A DNA stretch of 64,000 nucleotides from positions 46,153-110,152 of the forward strand of contig NZ_ACYY01000013.1 in the NCBI RefSeq assembly GCF_000176015.1, read 5' to 3'. The translations under genes were made by a program, and so were the position numbers. Positions 55,129 to 64,000 of this stretch are shown here, piece after piece; positions within the stretch are counted from its first letter, which is position 1; the number at the start of each line of letters is the position of its first letter. The notes under the pieces were generated by a model, which saw only the letters and a program-made list of their open reading frames with translations, made no database searches and was not told where the DNA came from. Source of the stretch: Rhodobacter ferrooxidans (GTDB lineage: Bacteria > Pseudomonadota > Alphaproteobacteria > Rhodobacterales > Rhodobacteraceae).

Positions 55129-56652
55129 ATGGGGCGACGGATTTGGGGCGCGGCGGTGATCGCCGCGTTCCTGCATTGCGGGGTGGCTGCGGCGCAGGAT
55201 GTCACCCTGACCGCCCGCGATGGCGGCATCACGCTGGACGGCACGCTGCAAGGCTTTGACGGCGAGTTTTACCGCATCGAAACCGCGTATGGTCTGCTGA
55301 CCGTCGATGGCGAAGGCGTGATCTGCACCGGCCCCGGCTGCCCCGACCTGACAGCGCCACTGGCGGTGATTCGCATCCAGGGGGCGGCAGATGCGGGCAA
55401 CCGGTTGCTGCCGGGCCTGCTGGCGGTTTTTGCCGCGACCCGCGGTTTGCAGATCGACAGCCAGCCTGCCGAAGCGGGCTTTGCAGCCGAGCTGACCGAT
55501 GCTGCCACCGGCCAGCTGCTGGCCCGCATCAGCTTTGCCGCCACCGCCCCTGCTGCCGCTGAAAAGGCGCTGGCCAGCGGGGCGGCGGAACTGGTCGTTT
55601 CGGCTACTGCGCCGCAGGGTATGGGGTCGCGGGTGCTGGGGCTGGATGCGCTGATCGCCATCGTGGCGCAGGACAACGCCTTTCCGCGCATCGCCACGCC
55701 CGATCTTGCGCGCGTGCTGCTGGGCGAGGTGACCAACTGGCAGGCGCTGGGCGGGCCGGACATGCCCTTGGTGCTTCACGCGCTGGAACCCGGTGACAGT
55801 TTGCAGGCGGCCTTGGAGGCTCGGCTGGGGCGGCCGGTGGCGGCGAGCGTTCGGCATCCCGATCTGGCCAGCCTGGCCGCGGCAGTGGCGCGCGACCCCT
55901 GGGCGCTGGCGATCACCGGGCGTTCGGCGCAAGGCGCGGCGCGGGCGCTGCCATTGACCGACAGTTGCAGCTTTCCGCTGCTGCCCACCGGCCTTGCGGT
56001 GAAAGCCGAGGATTACCCGCTTTCGCTGCCGCTATACCTGCTGACCCCGCGCCGACGCCTGCCGCTGCTGGCCCGCGAGTTTCTGGAGTTTCTGGCATTG
56101 CCGGAAGCCCAAGCCTCGGTCGCCGCCGCCGGCTACGTCGATCGCGCGCCGGAACGCCAGCCGATGACCGCCGATGGCCTGCGGCTGATCAACGCCATTC
56201 GCGGCGCGGGCGCGGATGTGACGCTGGATGATCTGAAACGGCTGGCCGATCTGATGGTGGGGGCGGACCGGCTGTCGCTGACCTTCCGCTTCGAGGATGG
56301 TTCGACCACTCTGGATGCCCATAGCCGCGACAACCTGGCCGATCTGGCGCGGCTGCTGGCGGTGGGGGAGTTTCGCGGGCAGGACATGGTGCTGGCCGGG
56401 TTTTCCGATGGCGCGGGCGATGCGGCGGCCAATCTGGCGCTGTCGCAGGCGCGGGCCGAGGGCGTGCTGGCGGCGCTGACCAAGGCCACACCCGACCTGC
56501 CCGAGGGTCAGGCCCTGCCGCGGATCGAAGCCTTTGGCGAGGCGCTGCCGATGGCATGCGACACCACGGCGGCGGGGCGGCGGCTGAACCGGCGGGTGGA
56601 AGTCTGGCTGCGCCCTTTGCTGGGGCCGGTTAAAGATAGCCTTGTGCCCTGA
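55129..56652 (+). CDS. Exported hybrid: PstS-like substrate-binding domain plus OmpA-like domain
   Basis: The 507-residue protein has a signal peptide (ending GVAAAQDV) and a short N-terminal beta region with a Cys pair (VICTGPGCPDL). A phosphate-binding-protein-like domain follows (about 80-345; GLDALIAIVAQDNAFPRI, LLGEVTNWQALGGPDMPLVLH, FLEFLALPEAQASV). The C-terminal OmpA peptidoglycan-binding domain covers about 380-500 (LTFRFEDGSTTLD, LAGFSDGAGDAAAN, GRRLNRRVEVWL). It probably binds a small anion or signal while held at the cell wall. The 3' end overlaps convergent radC by 23 bp. Confidence 0.82.
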   Translation: MGRRIWGAAVIAAFLHCGVAAAQDVTLTARDGGITLDGTLQGFDGEFYRIETAYGLLTVDGEGVICTGPGCPDLTAPLAVIRIQGAADAGNRLLPGLLAVFAATRGLQIDSQPAEAGFAAELTDAATGQLLARISFAATAPAAAEKALASGAAELVVSATAPQGMGSRVLGLDALIAIVAQDNAFPRIATPDLARVLLGEVTNWQALGGPDMPLVLHALEPGDSLQAALEARLGRPVAASVRHPDLASLAAAVARDPWALAITGRSAQGAARALPLTDSCSFPLLPTGLAVKAEDYPLSLPLYLLTPRRRLPLLAREFLEFLALPEAQASVAAAGYVDRAPERQPMTADGLRLINAIRGAGADVTLDDLKRLADLMVGADRLSLTFRFEDGSTTLDAHSRDNLADLARLLAVGEFRGQDMVLAGFSDGAGDAAANLALSQARAEGVLAALTKATPDLPEGQALPRIEAFGEALPMACDTTAAGRRLNRRVEVWLRPLLGPVKDSLVP

Positions 56653-57400
56653 AGCTGAGTTCGCGGTCTTTGCCGATGATCAGATGGTCGTACAGGGTGA
56701 TGCCCAGTGTCGCCGCGGCATCCTGGATCTGCATGGTCACCGAGATATCGGCCTCTGAGGGTGTTGGGTCTCCCGAGGGGTGATTGTGCACCAATATCAA
56801 CGCAGAAGCGTTCAGTTCCAGCGCCCGTTTCACCACCTCGCGCGGATAGACCGGCACATGGTCCACCGTGCCCTTGGCCTGCGCCTCGTCAGCGATCAGC
56901 ACGTTCTTGCGATCCAGAAACAGGATGCGGAACTGTTCCAGATCCAGATGCGCCATGGCGGTGCGGCAATAATCCAGCAGCGCGTCCCAGCTTGACAGCA
57001 CCGGCCGGTGCAGTACCCGAGCGCGCATCAGCCGCTGCGCCGCGGCCTCGACGATCTTCAATTCCTGCACCACGGCCTGGCCAACACCATTGACCGCCAG
57101 CAGTCGCGCCATCGGGGCCGAGATTACCCGGTTGAAATCGCCGAAGGTGTCCAGCAGCGCGCGCGCCAGCGGTTTCACGTCTTGTCGCGGAATGGCGCGG
57201 AACAGCAGCAGTTCCAGCAGTTCGTAATCCGGCATCGCTGTGGCGCCGCCTTCGATGAAGCGGCTACGCAGGCGTTTGCGGTGGTCGGCGATATACGAGG
57301 GCAGACGGGCGGGAAGCGCTGCCCCCACAGCCTCGTCGCCGTCGCCTTGCGGGGCAAACAGCGGCAGCGGGGCTTCGTGAAAGGCGCGGTGCGGGCTCAT
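56630..57400 (-). CDS. radC: RadC-family JAB1/MPN protein
   Basis: A 256-residue RadC protein. An N-terminal helix-hairpin-helix-like part (LLAVNGVGQAVVQEL, about 100) precedes the JAB metal motif HNHPSGDPTPSEAD (about 205-218), with the upstream Glu in the VYPREVVKRAL region. Once linked to DNA repair, its true role is unsettled. ATG 57400 is chosen over an upstream frame extension to 57445. It ends inside the OmpA-hybrid gene, on the opposite strand. Confidence 0.93.
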   Translation of the reverse strand: MSPHRAFHEAPLPLFAPQGDGDEAVGAALPARLPSYIADHRKRLRSRFIEGGATAMPDYELLELLLFRAIPRQDVKPLARALLDTFGDFNRVISAPMARLLAVNGVGQAVVQELKIVEAAAQRLMRARVLHRPVLSSWDALLDYCRTAMAHLDLEQFRILFLDRKNVLIADEAQAKGTVDHVPVYPREVVKRALELNASALILVHNHPSGDPTPSEADISVTMQIQDAAATLGITLYDHLIIGKDRELSFRAQGYL

Positions 57401-57548
57401 GAGCGCAGCTTGGCACGGGTTTGGTGAAGAAACCATTAACCGCAACCGGGCGCGTCACACGGCAGCGCCGACCTTGCGGCGACGGTGCGGGATGCGTATG
57501 TCAGCGGCAACGAAGCGACCAAGGGGACAGCGATTGTTGGCATCTACC

Positions 57549-58589
57549 ATGCAGTATTTCCGCTGGGCCTTCGTCTTTACGGCTATCGGCCTGGTGGGGG
57601 CGTTCTGGTTGGGCTGGCTGTTTTCCGGCACACTGGCGGGCGGGCTTTCGTTCCTGCTGATCGGCTCGGTGCTGGCAGTGCTGGAGATCTCGCTGTCGTT
57701 CGACAACGCCATCGTCAACGCCAACAAGCTGAAGGAAATGACGCCGGTCTGGCAGCACCGCTTTCTGACCTGGGGCATCATCATCGCGGTGTTCGGCATG
57801 CGGATCATCTTTCCGCTGCTGATCGTGGTGGTGGCGGCGCATATCGGGCCGTGGCAGGCGCTGAAGCTGGCGGCGTTGAACCCGGCGGAATACGCCAGCA
57901 TCATCGGCGAGGCGCATCTGTCGATTGCGGCCTTTGGCGGCGCCTTCCTGATGATGGTGGGGCTGAAATACTTTTTCGACGAAGGCAAGGACGTCCACTG
58001 GATCGCGACGCTGGAACGCACGATGTCGAAGTTCTCGTCGGTGCAGGGGATCGAGCTGGCAATCGTGCTGGCGGTGGTCATGGTCTTTGCCAGCGTGATG
58101 CCCGAGGCCGAGGTGGCGACCTTTCTGTACGCGGCGGTGGCGGGTCTGCTGACCTTTCTGCTGGTCGAAGTGCTGGGGCATCTGCTGGATGCCAGCCAGC
58201 AGGTCATCGGTTCGGCGGCGCGTGGGGGCCTAGGGGCGTTTCTGTATCTGGAAGTGCTGGACGCCAGTTTCAGTTTCGACGGGGTGATCGGGGCGTTTGC
58301 GCTGACGCAGAACCTGTTCCTGATCGCCATCGGCCTGGGGATCGGTGCGATGTATGTGCGGTCGATGACGATCATGCTGGTCGAACGCAACACGCTGGCC
58401 GAGTTCCGCTATCTGGAGCATGGGGCGTTCTGGTCGATCCTGATCCTGTCGGGGATCATGTTCTGTCAGACGCTGTGGCACATCCCCGAAGTGGTGACCG
58501 GGCTGCTGGGCGCCGGGTTCATCGGTCTGGCGCTGCTGTCGTCGATCCGCTATCGCCGCAATGGCGGGGCTTCCGGCGAGGATGCCTGA
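57549..58589 (+). CDS. TerC-related (DUF475) membrane protein
   Basis: A 346-residue protein with about nine hydrophobic segments. The metal-site-like motifs LEISLSFDNAIVNAN (about 47-61) and YLEVLDASFSFDGVIGAF (about 230-247) are inverted-repeat hallmarks of the TerC/DUF475 group, which handles metal ions in the membrane. The frame is open to 57399, but MQYFRWAFVF at 57549 is the family-like start; the ribosome site is weak. Divergent from radC. Confidence 0.85.
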   Translation: MQYFRWAFVFTAIGLVGAFWLGWLFSGTLAGGLSFLLIGSVLAVLEISLSFDNAIVNANKLKEMTPVWQHRFLTWGIIIAVFGMRIIFPLLIVVVAAHIGPWQALKLAALNPAEYASIIGEAHLSIAAFGGAFLMMVGLKYFFDEGKDVHWIATLERTMSKFSSVQGIELAIVLAVVMVFASVMPEAEVATFLYAAVAGLLTFLLVEVLGHLLDASQQVIGSAARGGLGAFLYLEVLDASFSFDGVIGAFALTQNLFLIAIGLGIGAMYVRSMTIMLVERNTLAEFRYLEHGAFWSILILSGIMFCQTLWHIPEVVTGLLGAGFIGLALLSSIRYRRNGGASGEDA

Positions 58590-58630
58590 GCGCGAATGAA
58601 CGGCGGGTGCCCGCGCTTGGGCACCAGCGC

Positions 58631-59788
58631 CTAGTTCTTCATCCCGTCCCAGAAGCTTTTCACCTTGGAAAAGAAGCTGGAGCCTTCGGGGTTGTTTTCT
58701 TCCGACAGCTTTTCGAACTCGCGCAGCAGGTCTTTCTGCCGCGCGGTCAGGTTGACCGGGGTTTCCACGGCCAGTTCGATCAGCATGTCACCTGCCGGGC
58801 CACCGCGCAGCGCCGGCATGCCCTTGGCGCGCAGCCGCATCTGCTTGCCGGTCTGGCTGCCTGCGGGCACCTTGACCCGGCTCATGCCGCCGTCGATGGT
58901 GGGCACTTCGACCTCGCCGCCCATGGCGGCGGTGGGCATTGAAACCGGAACGCGGCAGTAAAGGTTGATGCCGTCACGCTGGAAGATCGCGTGTTCCTTG
59001 ACCTCGATGAAGATATAAAGATCGCCCGAGGGGCCGCCGCGCATGCCGGCCTCGCCCTCGCCCGCCAGGCGGATGCGGGTGCCGGTTTCAACGCCGGCCG
59101 GGATGTTGACCGACAGCGCGCGTTCCTTTTCCACCCGTCCGGCGCCACCGCAGGCCTTGCAGGGGTTCTTGACGATCTGGCCCATGCCGTTGCAGGTGGG
59201 GCAAGTGCGTTCGACCGTGAAAAAGCCCTGTTGGGCCCGCACCTTGCCCATGCCCGAACAGGTGGGGCAGGTGACGGGCTCGGCGCCACCCTCGGCGCCG
59301 GTGCCCTTGCAGGACTCGCAGGCGACCGAGGCAGGCACGTTGATGGTTTTCTGCGCGCCCTTGAACGCCTCTTCCAGGCTGACCCGCAGGTTGTAGCGCA
59401 GGTCGGAACCGCGCTGGGCGCGTGAGCGGTTGCCGCCGCCACCACCGCGACCGCCCATGAAATCACCAAACAGATCCTCGAACACGTCCGAGAAGGCCGA
59501 GGCGAAATCGCCCTGGCCGCCATAGCCGCGCCGCGCGCCTGCCGGGCCGCCGCCCATGCCACCATCGAACGCCGCATGGCCATAGCGGTCATAGGCGGCT
59601 TTCTTGTCGGCATCCTTCAGCACGTCGTAAGCCTCGTTCACTTCCTTGAACTGGGCTTCGGCGTTGGGATCGGTGGTGTTGCGGTCGGGGTGCAGTTCCT
59701 TGGCCTTGGCGCGGTAGGCCTTTTTCAATTCCTCGGCGCTCGCCCCGCGTGCGACTCCAAGGATTTCGTAGAAATCGCGTTTTGCCAT
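58631..59788 (-). CDS. dnaJ: Chaperone DnaJ
   Basis: DnaJ stimulates DnaK ATPase and brings it clients. The 385-residue protein has a J domain ([18 protein letters not shown]), a Gly/Phe region (about 75-125), four zinc repeats ([32 protein letters not shown]) and C-terminal substrate-binding domains. It lies 63 bp after dnaK on the same strand. Full length. Confidence 0.97.
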   Translation of the reverse strand: MAKRDFYEILGVARGASAEELKKAYRAKAKELHPDRNTTDPNAEAQFKEVNEAYDVLKDADKKAAYDRYGHAAFDGGMGGGPAGARRGYGGQGDFASAFSDVFEDLFGDFMGGRGGGGGNRSRAQRGSDLRYNLRVSLEEAFKGAQKTINVPASVACESCKGTGAEGGAEPVTCPTCSGMGKVRAQQGFFTVERTCPTCNGMGQIVKNPCKACGGAGRVEKERALSVNIPAGVETGTRIRLAGEGEAGMRGGPSGDLYIFIEVKEHAIFQRDGINLYCRVPVSMPTAAMGGEVEVPTIDGGMSRVKVPAGSQTGKQMRLRAKGMPALRGGPAGDMLIELAVETPVNLTARQKDLLREFEKLSEENNPEGSSFFSKVKSFWDGMKN

Positions 59789-59851
59789 GGCAAGTTCCTT
59801 AACGGAGCACCGGCGGGCGACGCTATGGCCGCCCGACCGATTTCCTACGGA

Positions 59852-61759
<1,908 letters not shown>

Positions 61760-61873
61760 GATAAGCTACCTCTTCTTAGGCGATGTTATGGGGGTCAGGC
61801 CCGTTGTGGCCCCTGATCCCCGATCCCAAACGTTCCGGCAAGGCGTGCCGCCCCATCCGGCTGTCTTGGGCGT

Positions 61874-61902
61874 ATATAAGGAGGGGTCTGCAAGGCTGCA
61901 AG
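61874..61902 (-). promoter_or_regulatory. Candidate heat-shock-type promoter of dnaKJ
   Basis: On the minus strand CTTGCA (61897-61902) and TTATAT (61874-61879) are 17 bp apart. The -35 CTTG and the C-rich stretch before the -10 box resemble RpoH promoters, but the match is also compatible with sigma-70. It would give a leader of about 105 nt. Confidence 0.5.
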
Positions 61903-61961
61903 CGCAACGGCGGCGGGAAATTTCAGGAAAATGCCGTGAAATCCCCGCCGATCCGCGACGT

Positions 61962-62573
61962 TCAGTCGCCCAGGCTGCAACAACCCGAAAGGCCCAGCGT
62001 CTGATCGCCTTTGCGGGTGAACAGATCCATGTCGATGCCCATCAGGGTGTTATCCATGCCGTCGGCGCAAATCTCGGCGCGCAGGCTGGCAAAGCCGGTC
62101 ATTCCGGGGCTGGACAGCAGCATGCCCACCCGGTCGTTGCGGGCGAAAATCGGCACGGCGGCATCCATCTTCAGGGTGGTTGTGGTCTCTGTCAGGTCGG
62201 TGAACACCAGCGTGGCGGTGGCGGGATCAAAGTCGGCAGTCCAGAACGGCTCGGTGCCAAGGCATTTCATCGGGCGGGTCAGCTCCGGCCAGTCCGGCCC
62301 CGGCTGTTGTTGCAGATAGCGCAGCGCGACCCAGGCAATCGCGTCTTCGTCCAGGTTGATCTGGCCCCATTCGCCATCGTCGGAATAGGCCACCACCTCG
62401 ACCCCCTTGGCATCGGGCGCAAGGCTTCCCAGCTTTTCGGCGCTGGCGGCGGGTTCGGCGCGGGCGGCCAGCGTGTCATCGGCGGCAACGCCGGTCACGT
62501 CGAACAGCGCGGGCAAGACCTGCGCCTGCGCCGGCAGCGCCAGACACAGCAGAACAAGAAAGTATCGGATCAT
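61962..62573 (-). CDS. Exported SH3-like/COG3650-like protein
   Basis: A 203-residue protein with a signal peptide (MIRYFLVLLCLALPAQAQ). An SH3-like region (about 20-95: VAADDTLAARAEPAASAEKLG, EWGQINLDEDAIAWVALRYL) is followed by a domain with CLGTEPFWTADFD and ATLVFTDLTE that resembles COG3650 heat/stress proteins, and a Cys pair near the C-terminus (SGCCSLGD). The function is unknown. The ATG overlaps the stop of the ABC permease (ATGA), so the two are translated together. Confidence 0.8.
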   Translation of the reverse strand: MIRYFLVLLCLALPAQAQVLPALFDVTGVAADDTLAARAEPAASAEKLGSLAPDAKGVEVVAYSDDGEWGQINLDEDAIAWVALRYLQQQPGPDWPELTRPMKCLGTEPFWTADFDPATATLVFTDLTETTTTLKMDAAVPIFARNDRVGMLLSSPGMTGFASLRAEICADGMDNTLMGIDMDLFTRKGDQTLGLSGCCSLGD

Positions 62574-63391
62574 CGCTTGGCGCTCCAACTGGCCGAGGCA
62601 TGTTTGCGGGTAAAGGACTCGGCCATCAGCCCGATCATCAGGCAGGCAATTGTCACCTTCAGCGGGTAGCTGGTATTGCTGAAATGCGGGTTGTAGTTCA
62701 GGAACATGTAGCCGCGGCCCTGGTCGATGGTGTGAAACAACGGATTCCAGTCGAACATTTTCAGGATGTAGCTGGGCATCATGTTGGCCACGAACATCTT
62801 GCCCGAGGCTATCATGTTGGCGCGCATGTAGATCTGCGACACAATGCCGAACAGATCGGGTGCCCAGGGCATCGCCGCCATGAACACCATGCCGATCGCC
62901 AGACCCGAGGCCCAGGACAGCATCAGCATCGCCATCACCCCCACCGGATCGTCGATGCTGATCGGCGTGATCGCGGCGTGATAGAAATAAAGGATCACCG
63001 AGGCCGACAGCACCTGGGTATAAAGCGCGCCCACGGCTGCGGCCGAAATCGCCACGATGGTGTTCATCGGCCCGTGTTTCATCATCGGCGAGGTCGGACC
63101 TTCGGCCTTGATCACAGCGGCCATGGTCTTGGTGTGGGTCATGAACATGAACACACCGGAAAAGATGTAAAGCACGAAGTCGCCGCGAATGGCGTTGCGC
63201 CGCATCCCCATGACATTCATCAGGAAATAGAACACTGCCACCAGCATCAGGGTCTGGAAGATGTTCATCAGCAGCCCGATGACCGCATTGCCGTGGCTTT
63301 TGCGGATATTGCGCACCGTGGCGTGGAAGATCAGCTCCAGCATCCCAAATGCCGAGCGCGCCTGACTTTGCCGGGTTTGCGGTCGAAACAT
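62570..63391 (-). CDS. ABC-2 type permease, capsule/polysaccharide-export-like
   Basis: A 273-residue membrane protein with six likely transmembrane segments and an N-terminal cytoplasmic arm, in the manner of KpsM/ABC-2 polysaccharide or teichoic acid exporters. The segment FSGVFMFMTHTKTMAAVIKA and the C-terminal DQGRGYMFLNYNPHFS are the family-like parts. An ABC-2 permease needs an ATPase partner, yet none is adjacent: downstream is the SH3-like gene, and upstream is divergent cysQ. The partner must be encoded elsewhere. Confidence 0.8.
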   Translation of the reverse strand: MFRPQTRQSQARSAFGMLELIFHATVRNIRKSHGNAVIGLLMNIFQTLMLVAVFYFLMNVMGMRRNAIRGDFVLYIFSGVFMFMTHTKTMAAVIKAEGPTSPMMKHGPMNTIVAISAAAVGALYTQVLSASVILYFYHAAITPISIDDPVGVMAMLMLSWASGLAIGMVFMAAMPWAPDLFGIVSQIYMRANMIASGKMFVANMMPSYILKMFDWNPLFHTIDQGRGYMFLNYNPHFSNTSYPLKVTIACLMIGLMAESFTRKHASASWSAKR

Positions 63392-63527
63392 GCCTGCGGA
63401 ACCTCATGCGTGGCGGGACTTGCCGCATATACACCGGGAAATCTTGCCGTTCCCTTAGCAAGCGATGATAAGGAAGATCGGGTTTCATATCAACGGCGGT
63501 CAAAAGATCGCCCTGCCGGAGCGTCTT

Positions 63528-64000
63528 ATGGATCACGACAAGCTTGTCCGCGTCATCCGCCGTCTTGCCCTGGAGGCCGGCGACCGGATCATGGCGGTGT
63601 ATAATTCGCCCGATTTCGCGGTGAAGACCAAGGCTGATGCCAGCCCGGTAACCGAGGCTGACGAGGCGGCGGATGCGCTGATCTCGGCCGGGTTGCGGGC
63701 GGCGTTTCCCGATATCACGCTGATCACCGAGGAACAGGCGGCAAGCCACGCGTTGACGGCCCGCACCTTCCTGATCGTCGATCCGCTGGATGGCACCAAG
63801 GAGTTCGTGCAGCGGCGCGGCGATTTCACCGTGAACATCGCCTATGTCGAGGACGGCGTGCCGGTGCGCGGCGTGGTCTATGCGCCGGCGCAGGGGCGGC
63901 TGTTCTACACTCAGGCTGACGGCAGTTCGGTGGAAGAAACCGGCGCTTTCGACAAGGTGGTTGCCGGTGCTGTGCACCGGGTCGGGGTTTCCACCCCCGA
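63528..64000 (+). CDS. cysQ: 3'(2'),5'-bisphosphate nucleotidase CysQ (5' part, cut by window end)
   Basis: The first 157 codons are in view. CysQ removes the 3'-phosphate from PAP/PAPS, a by-product of sulfate assimilation. Metal-binding motifs of the inositol-phosphatase superfamily are visible: TEADEAAD (about 43-50), ITEE (about 66-69) and DPLDGTKEF (about 84-92). ATG 63528 has GGAG six bases upstream. The frame is open to the end of the window, so this is a partial gene, not a truncation. Confidence 0.92.
   Translation, partial: MDHDKLVRVIRRLALEAGDRIMAVYNSPDFAVKTKADASPVTEADEAADALISAGLRAAFPDITLITEEQAASHALTARTFLIVDPLDGTKEFVQRRGDFTVNIAYVEDGVPVRGVVYAPAQGRLFYTQADGSSVEETGAFDKVVAGAVHRVGVSTP

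Overview
The window is high-GC DNA that reads as the chromosome of an alphaproteobacterium, most likely of the family Rhodobacteraceae (Rhodobacter/Cereibacter/Tabrizicola-like). The main reason is the gene order hupTUV-hypF-hupSL(E)C-hupDFGHJK-hypAB-hupR-hypCDE, which is the Rhodobacter capsulatus arrangement apart from an inserted hupE. The housekeeping blocks (rimP-nusA-ylxR-infB, argJ-mutT next to secA, dnaK-dnaJ) also fit that family. I saw no rRNA, tRNA, CRISPR array, transposase or phage gene.

Layout. 1-7.6 kb: a Nudix hydrolase, a response regulator with a SpoIIE-type phosphatase output divergent from a lone Hpt protein, ilvA divergent from argG, a PepSY-like periplasmic protein with a small cytochrome b, and a class IV aminotransferase coupled to a sulfotransferase-like gene. 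7.7-27.5 kb: a complete [NiFe]-hydrogenase island. It holds the H2-sensing system (HupT kinase, HupUV regulatory hydrogenase, HupR regulator), the membrane-bound uptake hydrogenase HupSL with its cytochrome b HupC, a HupE nickel permease, the endopeptidase HupD, the Fe-S/assembly factors HupFGHJK and the cofactor-maturation proteins HypABCDEF. Most junctions are 1-4 bp start/stop overlaps. A Rho-independent terminator after hupC and a separate regulatory region split the island into at least a structural unit and a maturation unit. HupS carries all six cysteines of the O2-tolerant [4Fe-3S] proximal cluster; HupU does not.

27.5-41.4 kb: metabolic accessory genes. These are a sugar-acid dehydratase, a cold-shock protein, a 3-hydroxyaspartate-aldolase-like PLP enzyme coupled to a fused hydantoinase/oxoprolinase, a divergent FAD/GcvT N-methylglycine-type dehydrogenase sharing a palindromic operator with it, and an amidohydrolase-PNP-SDR operon, followed by a cupin and ubiG. 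This block is the best candidate here for an uncharacterised pathway, possibly for N-methylated glycine or hydantoin compounds.

41.4-64 kb: proline iminopeptidase; the rimP-nusA-ylxR-infB operon behind a structured leader; a 46-aa conserved-looking small protein; ppiC-argJ-mutT divergent from secA; two unrecognised or hybrid periplasmic proteins (one a PstS-like/OmpA fusion); radC; a TerC-related membrane protein; dnaK-dnaJ; a KpsM-like ABC permease with an SH3/COG3650-like lipo/periplasmic protein; and the 5' part of cysQ, cut by the window edge. No gene-free stretch exceeds 300 bp. The longest, 18210-18492, holds a terminator and inverted repeats. A short intergenic element (GC hairpin plus GATATTTTCG and TGAA at fixed spacing) occurs three times.
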